Source: Cryptomeria japonica (taxonomy: Eukaryota; Streptophyta; Pinopsida; Cupressales; Cupressaceae). Taken from it: a DNA stretch of 64,000 nucleotides. The notes under the pieces are model-generated. The model saw nothing but the letters and a program-made list of their open reading frames with translations. It was not told the origin of the DNA and did not search any database. The translations under genes were made by a program, and so were the position numbers. Positions within the stretch are counted from its first letter, which is position 1; every line of letters begins with the position of its first letter. Positions 21,749 to 31,632 of the stretch are shown here, piece after piece. Location of the stretch: positions 107,055,254-107,119,253 of the forward strand of contig NC_081415.1 of NCBI RefSeq assembly GCF_030272615.1, read 5' to 3'.

Positions 21749-22987
21749 ATTCATGGTTAGATCTGAAAAATTTGTTTCCTTAATTACATTTCCATGTTTG
21801 ATCTTTTGCAAATTTTAGAGGTTAATTGCATAAAAACCCTAAAATTTTCTTTTTAGTAATTGAGCTTGTGAAATGTTTAATTGTTAATGCTTGTTTCAGA
21901 TCTACCCTTCTATTGCAAATTATCAATTCATATTTGTGCTTTAATTCTGAAAATTAAGTGGTTAAGTGTCAAAACCCTAATTTTTAAAACCCTCTTGATT
22001 CAACCTTTGACCGACAATTTCACTGATCAAAACATCTCCAAATCAGCTGTAACTTTGGATTCCGCAACAAAATCATAATATCTTTCATCCCTGAAAATTT
22101 GGAAAAAAGTTGCGAGGACCGTGTGCACCCCGAGCGCCATCGTCCCCGACATTTTTTCTGAAATTTTGGGAGTTAGATCTTACTGTATTTTTCTGTTAAA
22201 ATCCAGAATTTTGGCTGATTTTATCAACTCTAACACTTTCAAAATTAAAGTCAAAGTTGGTCTAGGGATTGCTTGGATTAAGGCTTCTAATCATTCAAAA
22301 ATCATTGAAATTGAAATTCATGTCAAAATTGTGCTTCTTACTGTCCTAAATCTGAAAAGTGTGTTGGCATTCATTCAAAATCTCAGTGCTTTAATTCAAA
22401 TTCTTGCAATTTGTGACTTTTGAAATTAAGTGTCTAATTACAACAACTTTGATTTTCGCTTTCAAAATTGAATTTTGCGTGAAATTGAGTCAACTTTTAA
22501 AATTCAAAACTTGTATTGCTCTTAGTATTCCCTCTAAAATCATAAAATTCAAAATTTCAGTTTCCCTCTCTTTTTCAAAATTCAAATTTTGCATTTTTCA
22601 ACAATCTTGGTAGGGTTCAATTCTGAGATTGCAACTTTAATTTGGCCTACCTACAGATCGTAAAATCACTCAATTTTTTTAGATTAGCTTTAAAATCATC
22701 ATAACTTTCATCCCTGAAAATTTTGAAAAAAATTGCGAGGACCGTGTGCACCCCGAGCACCACAGTCCCTGACTTTTTTTTTCTGAAATTTCGGGAGATT
22801 GTCGTGATTGTATTTAACAGCTTAAATCTAGGAGATTGGCTGATTTTATTGAAATTTGCTACCTCTAAATTCAAAATCTTCTCTCTCTCTCTAGTGCATG
22901 AGTTTTACAACAATAAGCCCTACTTACACTATTCCCGTTAGATGAAGCCATAGAATTAAGTCTATCCAAGGTTTAATTACCGAGGAG
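21749..22987 (+). other. Long untranslated leader of element I
   Basis: 1.2 kb between PBS and gag with no convincing frame. It contains a direct duplication: the stretch starting CATCCCTGAAAATTT near 22088 recurs near 22711, about 623 bases later. Each copy carries the GAGGACCGTGTGCACCCCGAG motif (22114-22146 and 22737-22768) followed by GACTTTTTT/GACATTTTTTCTGAAAT. The position suggests packaging or dimerisation signals. Confidence 0.55.
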
Positions 22988-24358
22988 ATGGAACCTAATT
23001 TGAATAGCCTTTTTAACGAGGACACGGGAAATTCCTCTAATCCTCCTAATGATGAAGAAGCGCTCCTTGAGGTTTCTGTAGAACAACTTTCGAAATTGGA
23101 TAACCAATTTGACGATTTTCAGAAATGGATGTCTCAAGAGTATCCCGATAGTCAAGCTCTTTCATTAATTGAGGGTCTAAAACGTATGGTTCAAAGTGAT
23201 AAGAATGGAATTGATATTTTGCATGGTATTGCACACATTGTGGATTCGAATGTGATGCCTATGAAGAGTTGTGCTAAAACTTTAGGTTATACACAACCTC
23301 CCCCTCAAGTCAATCATTCTATTCCTTTGACGACTTCTATTGCTAGCATACCTACCTTTACATCAAACATAATGACTACTTCAATACAAGACATTCCTCC
23401 TATGATCACAAGTCATGGGGGCAATCCTTCTTCTTCAATCAACCCTCTTCCTTCATTCAATCCGACTTCTTCATTCATTCCTTCAATGAGTGTTCCTATT
23501 ACATCTCCACAAATGAACATGACGCAAGGGGGCAATTTGTTTAATCATTCCATTCCTCCTTGTAGTGTTCCTCCTTTCCAATCATCTCCTATGACTAACT
23601 ATCATAGTGTCCCGCCACCTTATTCTCAATCAATACCTTCTTTCAATAACATAATACCTCCATCACAATCTAACATGTCTAATATGAACTCTTCGACTGA
23701 AGCAACCATTAATAATCTTGCACAAACTGTCTCTTCTTTACAGCAACAGATTGCCTCTATGAATCAATCTAAGTTTAGTGTGCCCACATTTGATGTTGTG
23801 AGCCCACTTTCTCTTGACATTGTTCGAGCTATCCCTCCTAAGCATGTTGAAATCCCGCATTTGGAGCTTTATAATGGTAAAGGTGATCCTCTAACACATG
23901 TTAAGACTTTTCAAACAATATGTACTGATTTTGCTTATGACCAAAGGTTGCTTGCAAAACTATTTACTAGAACATTAAGAGATAAAGTCTTACAATGGTA
24001 TTGCTCGTTGCCTTCTTATTCTATTACTTCTTTCGAACAACTTGCAAATGCTTTTATTCAACAATTTCAAAACAATATAAGTCCTAAGGTTACTTTGATT
24101 GATTTAATGCATTGTAAACAAGGTGTTAAAGAAAAAGTGACTGATTTCATTGGTAGATATAAGCATTTGTATGCTCAAATTTCTTTTCCAGTACCTGACA
24201 ATGATATTCAAAGAATCTTTATTTCTAATTTACAAAAAGATATTCGAGACAAACTTCTATTTTCTGAGTTTACTTCTTTCCAACAGTTGTGTGCAACTCT
24301 TCACAATTATCAACTGACTGAGTCAAATGGAACAAGCAAATCCTATGGCTCCGAGTGA
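22988..24358 (+). CDS. gag: Gag capsid protein of element I, intact frame
   Basis: 456 codons without a stop, the only undamaged retroelement gene of this size in the window. Residues 1-100 are acidic. Residues about 105-240 are rich in serine, proline, methionine and asparagine, a low-complexity linker. Residues about 280-440 are a Ty3/gypsy-type capsid domain with LELYNGKGDPLTHVKTFQT, then LQWYCSLPSYSITSFEQLAN and later DFIGRYKHLYAQI and IFISNLQKDIRDKL. The protein would form the virus-like particle in the cytoplasm. ATG at 22988 is the first in-frame start after the leader. The frame closes at 24356-24358, just inside the next frame, which carries the zinc knuckle normally fused to gag. 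Retention of a clean frame suggests either recent insertion or past selection. Confidence 0.88.
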   Translation: MEPNLNSLFNEDTGNSSNPPNDEEALLEVSVEQLSKLDNQFDDFQKWMSQEYPDSQALSLIEGLKRMVQSDKNGIDILHGIAHIVDSNVMPMKSCAKTLGYTQPPPQVNHSIPLTTSIASIPTFTSNIMTTSIQDIPPMITSHGGNPSSSINPLPSFNPTSSFIPSMSVPITSPQMNMTQGGNLFNHSIPPCSVPPFQSSPMTNYHSVPPPYSQSIPSFNNIIPPSQSNMSNMNSSTEATINNLAQTVSSLQQQIASMNQSKFSVPTFDVVSPLSLDIVRAIPPKHVEIPHLELYNGKGDPLTHVKTFQTICTDFAYDQRLLAKLFTRTLRDKVLQWYCSLPSYSITSFEQLANAFIQQFQNNISPKVTLIDLMHCKQGVKEKVTDFIGRYKHLYAQISFPVPDNDIQRIFISNLQKDIRDKLLFSEFTSFQQLCATLHNYQLTESNGTSKSYGSE

Positions 24359-25877
24359 TAAGGGTGATATTAGTCAACAACCACTTGGGAAGTTTAAACC
24401 GAATAGAGAATCCATTAAGTTCAATGAAAACATCATCAACAACAATGTGAATGCAGCATCAGGTGTGCCTCCTATTTCTAAGTTATTCAAGAAAGAAAGA
24501 AAGTTTACTCCTTTGAATGAATCATTGCATAGTATTATGAATAAGTTATTGGAACAAAATGTGCTTACTCTCCCTCCTATAAGGCAAATAGATCCTTCAA
24601 AGATTAATTCACCCTATTTTGATAACAAATCTTTTTGTCAATTTCATCGTCAACCTGGGCATGATACTGAAAAATGTTTTGCTTTAAAGGGTAAAATTCA
24701 AGATTTGATTGATAATAATACTATCTCTATTTCTGGTGTGAATGATAAAGGCAACACATCTGTAGCACCTCCTAACCAAAATCTTCAAATTTTTACTGAT
24801 CCATTACCTTCTCATACCTCTAATGCAATTGATACCAATGAGTCCTCTGTCTCACCTGAGGATCTTGTGTCTATGACTCCGAATGTGATTAACTTTGTAG
24901 AGCAGCAAGAAATCCCTAAAGAACCTTCCATCACATTTGATTCTAGTGAAACTATCGGAGCACCTGATGGTCCTTTATACATAGTTGCAAAAGTCAAGAA
25001 TACACCTTGCTGTGGAGTGCTTATTGATCCTTCGTGCATGGTTAATGTTATTACTGAAGAATTTCTCTTTACTTTACAATTGAATCAAGTGATCTATGAC
25101 AAAACAAATGTGGTTGTGAAATTATTTGATGCATTTTCTTCTCCTGCAATTGGTTCCATTACATTATCTATTGAAGTTCATAACAAATCCCTTGATGTGG
25201 ACTTTGCTATTATTCCTTCATCCGAACAATTTCGTGTGAAGCTTGGCTATCCTTGGCTATCTTCCATGAAAGCTATTGCTTCTCCTATTCACAAGTGTTT
25301 GAAATTTTCCCATAATGGTGAAATTGTTACTGTCAATCATAGTCTCTTTAAACTAGCTGAAAGAACCTCTAGCATTCCTATTGATTATTTTTGGCCTAAA
25401 CAATTCCAATCTCTTCCTCCGCGAAGCGATCATCTTTTCAAATCTTATCAAAAGTGGAAAACAGATATGATCCTATCTCTAAGTGAACCTCGAACACCCA
25501 AACTTGATATTCCTATCGTTCTTGAGAAGGAAGTCCTTCCTTTGAAAGATAAAACTAATGTCTTTCCTCAAGAAGATTCCCAACCCATTCCTATGGATGT
25601 GACTATGTCTATGTCTGATAAACCTTCTAAAAGTAGGCCTATACCTCCTTGTCATGATGGACTTGGTCTCCTTCCTAAACCAAATATTCCTCCTTTATAT
25701 GGAGCAGTTCCTCCTCCTTCCTTTTATAGAGAGAAGAGACCTTCCTCTTCTCCTATTATCCAACCTAAGAGACCACAACCTAAACACCCAAGTGATAAGG
25801 ATGAGAACATTCCTCCTCCTCAATCTTCTCCACTTCCTACTAAGACTAGACGAAATCGTTTTGTGCGCGAACGCTGA
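24327..25877 (+). CDS. Zinc-knuckle and aspartic-protease polyprotein of element I
   Basis: 516 codons, in the +1 frame relative to gag and overlapping it by 32 bases. Residues 104-117 form a zinc knuckle-like C-x2-H-x4-H-x4-C (CQFHRQPGHDTEKC), typical in style for Tat/Ogre gag tails. Residues about 216-340 align in pattern with a retropepsin: GVLIDPSCMVNVITEEFLF, then VVVKLFDAF, IGSITLSIEV and LGYPWL, with the hydrophobic strands in order. The catalytic Asp is D234, but the usual D-T/S-G triad reads D-P-S, so activity is doubtful. Residues 340-516 are proline/serine-rich with a basic end (TKTRRNRFVRER). Reverse transcriptase would normally follow but is absent. The TGA at 25875 may be a mutation, because the frame stays protein-like beyond it. 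Confidence 0.82.
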   Translation: MEQANPMAPSDKGDISQQPLGKFKPNRESIKFNENIINNNVNAASGVPPISKLFKKERKFTPLNESLHSIMNKLLEQNVLTLPPIRQIDPSKINSPYFDNKSFCQFHRQPGHDTEKCFALKGKIQDLIDNNTISISGVNDKGNTSVAPPNQNLQIFTDPLPSHTSNAIDTNESSVSPEDLVSMTPNVINFVEQQEIPKEPSITFDSSETIGAPDGPLYIVAKVKNTPCCGVLIDPSCMVNVITEEFLFTLQLNQVIYDKTNVVVKLFDAFSSPAIGSITLSIEVHNKSLDVDFAIIPSSEQFRVKLGYPWLSSMKAIASPIHKCLKFSHNGEIVTVNHSLFKLAERTSSIPIDYFWPKQFQSLPPRSDHLFKSYQKWKTDMILSLSEPRTPKLDIPIVLEKEVLPLKDKTNVFPQEDSQPIPMDVTMSMSDKPSKSRPIPPCHDGLGLLPKPNIPPLYGAVPPPSFYREKRPSSSPIIQPKRPQPKHPSDKDENIPPPQSSPLPTKTRRNRFVRER

Positions 25878-26282
25878 CGAAAGCGTCGTCTTAGAGCTCA
25901 GGCAGCTTCTTCTCAAACTTTGCAATCCCCAAAAACACCTTCAGCTAGTATTATTCCATTTTCTCCTCAGTCGGAAATTGAGCCAAAATCTCCTAAACAT
26001 AAGATGCATGATGGTCTTGATCCTGTGTGAGTTAAAGATCCTATTTTTATAAATCTTGATGATGATATAGATGAAAATTTTACTTCTCTTGCCTCTGACA
26101 GTGAATATGAAGTTGTTGATATTGATAACCAGTTATCTAACGAATTTTCTAAAGCACTTATCCTAGCTCCTAGACAAGAACAATGTGTCTTGGAACATGA
26201 ACATAGCCCTTGTTTGGATCTTGTGATAGCTCCATCTACTGTGTTGGATGTTCCTCCTCTAGCGTGTTTCCTGCCTTCCTAA
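25878..26282 (+). pseudogene. In-frame continuation of the element I second frame past two TGA codons
   Basis: After TGA 25875 the same frame runs 50 codons to TGA 26028, then 83 codons to TAA 26280-26282. The first part is basic and serine/proline-rich. The second is acidic, with DDDIDENFTSLASDSEYEVV, and ends PPLACFLPS. Both interruptions are TGA, which is what C-to-T change at CGA or G-to-A change at TGG yields. The tail is not reverse transcriptase and I do not recognise it. Confidence 0.6.
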
Positions 26283-27055
26283 AATATTGATCAGCAAGAT
26301 CGGGGGGTAGATGACGTGCTAGACTAGTTTCATTAGCATAGCAGACTCTCTCCTCCTCTCTTTTGTTACTTCTTCTATGTGTTATTCTCATTCTTCTATT
26401 TGTTGTCCTTAGTGTTGTCTACTTGAGGACGATGCAAAGCATTGAGATCTCTTTTGGTCTCTCTCATGTTGACTCAACAGACACATGTGTTCCCTTCTTC
26501 TAGGTGATCTTCCTTGATTGGGGAAGGAAGAACAATTATGCATACATACATATGATATACATGAATTATCATACAGCATACTGACCCCGAGGAAAGTGAA
26601 GTCACCTCGTGCTTTGTGTTTTGTGTCTATTATCCTTGGGTTTATCTCACACTTGGGGGCTAAATCTTTGTGATAACATGCTCCTTTCCCTTCTCATTTC
26701 TTATGTGTATCACTACCTTAAAGCAATCACCCCCATTGAGTTGTGTGCAATCGCTTTAACGTAGGGGGCATACACCCTGTCTATCTCTTCAAGATACTTG
26801 AAAATTTCCTGGCGAACTTAGCTTTGCCTTGAAAATTTTTGCTATCTTTCTTGCATGACTCATAGTGAGGGAACCTTACTACTGACAGTCATGGTTCTCC
26901 CTTGTGATCTTCCCTTTTACTTTGTCAATCGAAGTCGTAAAATCCTTAGTCCACTGGGGGCTTGGTGTATCTTGCTTCCTTGACGTGGTGAAAGTCTTTC
27001 AATGTTGTTTCCTTGTACTTTACCGGAAGTATGAGCGTACGCTTATACTCCCGCT
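26283..27055 (+). other. 3' untranslated region of element I
   Basis: No frame of note. It contains several TGGGGGC words (for example ACTTGGGGGCTAAATC near 26650 and ACTGGGGGCTTGG near 26955) resembling the polypurine tract that precedes the 3' LTR. Confidence 0.6.
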
Positions 27056-27070
27056 AAAGTGGGGGCTAAA
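27056..27070 (+). other. Polypurine tract of element I
   Basis: AAAGTGGGGGCTAAA directly before the TGTAGCGTCC start of the 3' LTR. Confidence 0.75.
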
Positions 27071-27240
27071 TGTAGCGTCCTAAAATTGCGACACTTGCAA
27101 TTTCAACTGCATTTGGGTCTTCACAATGGCGACGCAACACTGAACCTGAATGGAGACCCCGAAACCTGTTCATAACACCAAAAACTGCATTTTCAAGCAC
27201 CCTGGCCTGATCCTCCTTGCACCCTGTTGTTCCAGGAGGT

Positions 27241-27269
27241 GGGACCAGGGCGCCCAGCGCCCTGGTCCC
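27241..27269 (+). other. Perfect 13-bp LTR hairpin
   Basis: GGGACCAGGGCGC, loop CCA, GCGCCCTGGTCCC: 13 of 13 pairs, GC-rich, about 120 bases upstream of the TATA box. An equivalent hairpin with different sequence sits at the same place in LTR F (62540-62564). Confidence 0.8.
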
Positions 27270-27391
27270 TGTGTCCTATTTTGGGCCCGATCTCTTTTGG
27301 GCATCGGGTCTTTATGTTTGCAAATTAGAAAATAATCTTTCCTGGTCGGCCCAAGGTCGGAAAAATCAATCTATTAGCCCTAATTGACAAG

Positions 27392-27398
27392 TATATAA
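27392..27398 (+). promoter_or_regulatory. TATA box of the element I 3' LTR
   Basis: TATATAA in AGTATATAAAC, same position as in the 5' LTR. Confidence 0.55.
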
Positions 27399-28275
27399 AC
27401 TAAATTTCCTCTCCCATTTTGGGAGATGAAAAGAGGAAGGACATATGTGTACAAGATGTGGAAACGATATTCAAACATTCAAGCATTCAAGCATTCAAGC
27501 ATTCCTTCAAGCAATTGCTCATTCTAAGTCTCCATTCAAGGCTAAGTGTTGCATTCAAGACAAGGATTCAACCATTGAAGAGGAGATCACATACTACATA
27601 CAACATACAACATTTACACCTTCACATGTAAGAATACAAACATTCTTACAACAAGGTATCAGTACTTGATTACATTATAATCATTTACATTTACAACATT
27701 TCTCATTTCTTGGTTAATTCCAAAACTGGGGTTTGACCTAAGGGCAAACCCCTAATCCCTAACCCCCCAATCGTCTTCACTTTTCTATGTGTAGGTTGCA
27801 GGTACACGACTGAAATTGGAGATTTGGAATCCTTGTGCAGAGACGAACAGATCCCCCTTCGTTTCATGGATTTTTCGGAGGACCGTGTGCACGCCGGGCG
27901 CCATCGTCCCGTGAACTTTCGCTCAAATTTGCAGGACAGCGCCGTATCGACATTTTATTGCTAATTCTAGGTCTGCAGCTTCATCCTATATTCCTATCTT
28001 TGTTTATAAGTGAATCTTTGTCACTTTACATGCATTCCTAGCTTAATCCTTCTATCCACATTTCTTTACAAAAGAGGGTAGCCTTGCTATCTTAACCCTT
28101 GAAGCTCATTTAGAATCCAATCTTGCATTGCGTGGGATTGGATCTTGGGGGTTTCAACCCCTCTTTTGAATGTAAAGTCTCCCCTAAGTGAAAACCGCCG
28201 ATCCTAGTGACCTCCCTTCTCTCTCCTTGGAGTTGGAGAGGGGAGAGCAACTAGGGTTCGATTTTCCGCTTTACA

Positions 28276-28866
28276 AATCCTAAAAATAATTTTACGTCCC
28301 CAATCATAGACATTTCAAATTTTTCCTACATCTTATTAGAAAAGTCTTTACACAATCCTTCTTCTCCTCCAAAAATGATATCATCAACAAAAAATTCAAT
28401 AACCAAGATGTCATCATTAGTCACTTTGAAATATAAGTTGATGTCAACATTATCATTAGTGTAACCAAGCTTCAAAATATATTTATCCAATCTAGCATAC
28501 CAAGTTCTAGGAGCTTACTTCAATCCATATAAAGCTGTCCTTAACCTGCAAACCATATCTTTGTCATCTGTCAAAGAATTGTTCAATGTAAACTTCCTCT
28601 TCAAGATCACCATTCAGAAATGCACATTTAACATCCATTTGATATACTTTATAGTTCTTGTGTGCTGCGAAAGCTAAGAATAATCTTACTGCCTCAATTC
28701 TAGCTACCGGTGCAAAGGTTTCATTGTAATCAATTCCTTCTTTCTGTGAAGATCCCTTATACACTAATTTTGCTTTGTTTCTAATTACCTTACCATCTTC
28801 ATTAAGTTTATTTATGAATACCCATTTAGTTCCAATTACATTTTTGTTTTTAGGCCGGGGAACCAA
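28276..28866 (-). pseudogene. pol: Copia A pol: N-terminal reverse transcriptase
   Basis: Read downward from 28866. The stretch 28866-28564 is open and contains [30 protein letters not shown] and [20 protein letters not shown], the fingers and first catalytic region (Asp in QMDV). An 11-bp deletion after EEVYIEQ, seen by comparison with element G, shifts the frame. The next part, which includes the catalytic F-VDD-IIFGG box near 28370-28410, is in another frame with stops. The gene is then cut at 28276 by insertion of element I and resumes at 20517. Confidence 0.85.
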
Positions 28867-29172
28867 TGTCCATGTATTATTCTTTTCAATTTGTTCTAAT
28901 TCTTCTTCCGTAGCCTTAATCCAATGTTTATCTTCACATGCCTCAATAATAGTTGCTGGTTCAATTTGAGAAATTAGACATACCTCTTCATTTTTCAGTC
29001 TTCCTCAAGTCATAACACCTTGATACTTATTCTCAATTATTTGAGTTTCAGAGTGATTCAATCTTACATACCTAGGTGTATTCAATTGTTGTTGCTCTTT
29101 AGACACTGTGGAATTCTCAAATGATGCCAGTGTGACTAGATCAACATTTTGTACCAGTGTATTAGGTGTAGG

Positions 29173-29913
29173 TTAATTTGTGATTATCTCAACTACCCGT
29201 TCAGAGTCTATAGACCTTCTAAATTGTTCATCAATCTTCACATTTGCATTCTCAACGATTTTCTGCAATCTCTTGTTAAAACATCTATATGCCTTGCTCT
29301 TAGATGAATAACCAAGAAATATTCCTTCATTACTTCTAGGATCAAATTTGCCAATATAATCATATCTCCTAATATAACATTTGCTTCCAAATATTCTAAA
29401 ATATTTAAGAGTAGGAGTATTACCAAACCATAGTTCATGAGGGGTCTTACTAGTTTCACCTTTGATGTGAACTTTGTTGAATGTATAAACAACTGTATTG
29501 ACTGCTTCTCTCCAATACACATGAGGTAGGTTTTCTTCTAATAGCATGCTTCTAGCTGCATCCAAAATAGTTTTGTTCTTCCTTTCCATAACTCCATTTT
29601 GCTGGGGTGTCTGAGTTGCTGATAATTGTCTTTTGATTCCATTCACTTCACAAAATGTATTAAATTCCCTAGATCTGAATTCATGTCCTTGATCTGATCT
29701 CAAACATTTGATTTTTTTACCAGTTTAATTCTCTACCATTACTTTGAATAGTTTGAATATCCCAAAAGGTTATGATTTCTCCTTGAGAAAAGTAACCCAA
29801 CACATTCTAGAATAATCATCAATGATTAGCATAAAATATCTATCTCCTTGTAAGCCTCTAGTTCTTGCTGGACCACATAAATCAGTATGAATTAAGTCAA
29901 GAACATTATTGGA
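29173..29913 (-). pseudogene. pol: Copia A pol: integrase
   Basis: One frame with several stops, on the minus strand. The catalytic residues are recognisable: Asp in LIHTDLCGPA (about 29870), Asp in RSDQGHEF (about 29690) and Glu in NGVMERKNK (about 29590). These are followed by the copia integrase C-terminal motif YRCFNKRL and by GYSSKSKA. Stops fall at 29914, twice between about 29725 and 29790, and at 29173. Integrase would insert the DNA copy in the nucleus; this copy cannot be made. Confidence 0.85.
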
Positions 29914-30222
29914 TTATTCTAGAATACTCTTAAAAGTTGCTCTAACTTGTTTTCCAAATTGACATTCCTTACATACTGGATTGTGAGGTTTAACAATCTT
30001 AGGTAAATGCCTATCTGCCTTAGTTGTACTGGTTTTCACAATGCAATCAAAATTTACATGACAAAGTCTTTTATGCCATAACCAACTTTCATCAATATGT
30101 GCAATCAAGCATGTCCTCTCATTGTTATTCAAATGAAAGATATTACCTCTAGTCTGATTACCGGTTGCAATTTTCAAACTAGTTCTATTCATGATTTTGC
30201 ATTTAGCATTCTTGAATTGTAA
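29914..30222 (-). pseudogene. pol: Copia A pol: gag-pre-integrase zinc-binding domain
   Basis: Open for 92 codons (30192-29914), in the same frame as the flanking protease and integrase. Contains the HHCC-type pattern in SWLWHKRLCHVNFD and VCKECQFGKQ, typical of the copia gag-pre-integrase domain. Confidence 0.8.
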
Positions 30223-30564
30223 CTAAAATCTCTTTTCAACTAATTGACCAACACGCAAAAGATTATGTTTCAAACCTTCAACATAATAAACATTGTTAGT
30301 ATTGTGTTTACCATCAAAAGATATAGTACCTTTTCCTCCTATCAAACAAGCTTTGTCATCCCCAAATCTTACTAGATCTCCATTGTATTCTTGAAAGGTT
30401 AAGAATTTACTTTTATCACCAGTAATATGATGTGAACATCTAGAATCAATGATCCATTCATCCTTTTCTTCAATTTTAGCTGCCAAAGCCTGCTCTACCA
30501 GTTGAATAGTGGGTATTGGTTGATCTTCTGTTATTGCAACAAAAGCCCATCCATTATCTATTGG
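30223..30564 (-). pseudogene. pol: Copia A pol: aspartic protease
   Basis: EWIIDSRCSHHITGDKSKF corresponds to the copia protease active site, normally D-S-G-C-S-H-H. Here the glycine is changed to arginine (D-S-R), so the enzyme would be inactive. It is followed by GKGTISFDGKHNTNNVYYVE and the LKHNLLRVGQL box. A stop at 30223 closes the segment. Confidence 0.82.
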
Positions 30565-31575
30565 TTACTCATCAGAATCATCAGTAACTCCTTCATCAGC
30601 ATAGTAACATAATTTGTCTCTGTTCTTCTTAAATTTGTATCTCTGATATTCAGGGTTAGGCTTATATGTTCTTTTAGCTTCTTTTTTCAATATTGCATGT
30701 CTATCAGGACACCTACATGACATATGACCAATTTTATTGTAGTCAAAACATTTAAATGGTGCTTTACCTTCATACTTACTTCCAACTGGACCTTTAGGCA
30801 TTTCCCTTGCAAATATTGATTCAAGCTCTTCAAGTTCTTCATTCTCTCTTCTAATTTCTTCAAGTTCTCTAGTGTAGAGTGCTTTCCAATTAGATTTTTG
30901 AGATGATGATGATGATGTAGATGATGAAGCTTTGAAATCCAAATCTATCTTAATTGTAGCAATAGGACCAAATTCTTCAAGTTCAAAAGCTGAAAGTTTT
31001 CCAACCAAAGTATCTCTAGATATTGATGTATTAGAAATTGTTCTCAATTCATTAATAGCAGTTACTTTCATTTTGTATGCCAATGGAAATGCTCTTAAAA
31101 CTTTAGAAACAATTTCATCTTCACTTAAGGATCCTCCACAACATTGTATACCCAAAACAATTTCATTAACTCTTTCCTTAAAAGAAGAAATCCTTTCATC
31201 TTGTTCCATTTTCAGATTTTCATACCTGACCTAGAAGCATTCCAGTTTTGCAATTTTGAGAGTGGTATCACCTTCATTCAATGTCTCTAATTTATCCCAA
31301 ATAGCTTTAGCAGTAGATCAGTCTGATAATCCCATGATTTACTGATCTGACAATGCACTCAAAAGTGCTTCTCTTGCTTTGCAATCATTCTCCTAATCTT
31401 TAGCCAAGGTTGGTGGATTAGGTTGACTTTGTGTAGGACCAATATAGCCATTCTTTGTAACATCCCATATATCTTTTCCAATACAATTCAGATGTGTCTT
31501 TATTCTAATCTTCCATATAGCATAGTTAGTTCCATCAAGCTTCAAACTGTCCTTCTTGAAATAGTTAGTTGCCAT
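30565..31575 (-). pseudogene. gag: Copia A gag
   Basis: Starts at an ATG (31575-31573), shortly after the PBS, with MATNYFKKDSLKLDGTNYAI, the copia gag N-terminus. It continues in one frame through four internal stops (the first at 31393) into a 214-codon open part (31209-30567). That part contains the UBN2-type gag helices (SEDEIVSKVLRAFPLAYKMK), a coiled-coil-like run rich in Glu (RRENEELEELE) and a zinc knuckle CFDYNKIGHMSCRCPD, whose second Cys is replaced by Tyr. TAA at 30565 separates it from protease, in the same frame. Confidence 0.85.
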
Positions 31576-31618
31576 AGAATTTCCTCAAGTTGTTAAACTT
31601 CTACAAAAAGAGGACTTA

Positions 31619-31632
31619 GCTCTGATAACAAT
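31619..31632 (-). other. Primer binding site of element A
   Basis: Minus strand ATTGTTATCAGAGC directly follows the 5' LTR. It is one mismatch from the initiator-Met tRNA site ATTGGTATCAGAGC used by plant copia elements. Confidence 0.85.

Larger units (their letters stand above)
20523..28275 (+). mobile_element. Non-autonomous Ty3/gypsy-type LTR element I (gag and protease only)
   Basis: 7,753 bases, with LTRs at 20523-21726 and 27071-28275, PBS-like sequence at 21730 and polypurine tract at 27056-27070. A perfect 5-bp target duplication, AATCC, lies at 20518-20522 and 28276-28280. It sits inside the reverse transcriptase of element A on the opposite strand. The internal 5.3 kb encodes gag (22988-24358) and a zinc-knuckle/protease frame (24327-26282) and then nothing like reverse transcriptase, RNase H or integrase. 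The gag zinc knuckle and protease context resemble the Tat/Ogre lineage of Ty3/gypsy. Such gag-carrying non-autonomous elements are known in plants as TR-GAG. Movement would need pol from a partner. LTR pairs differ by about 4-5% over the stretch compared by eye, mostly transitions. Confidence 0.9.
27071..28275 (+). repeat. 3' LTR of element I
   Basis: 1,205 bases, TGTAGCGTCC...CTTTACA, followed by the AATCC target duplication. It carries the perfect form of the LTR hairpin (27241-27269), a TATA box (27392-27398) and the GAGGACCGTGTGCAC motif (27878-27909). Confidence 0.92.
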
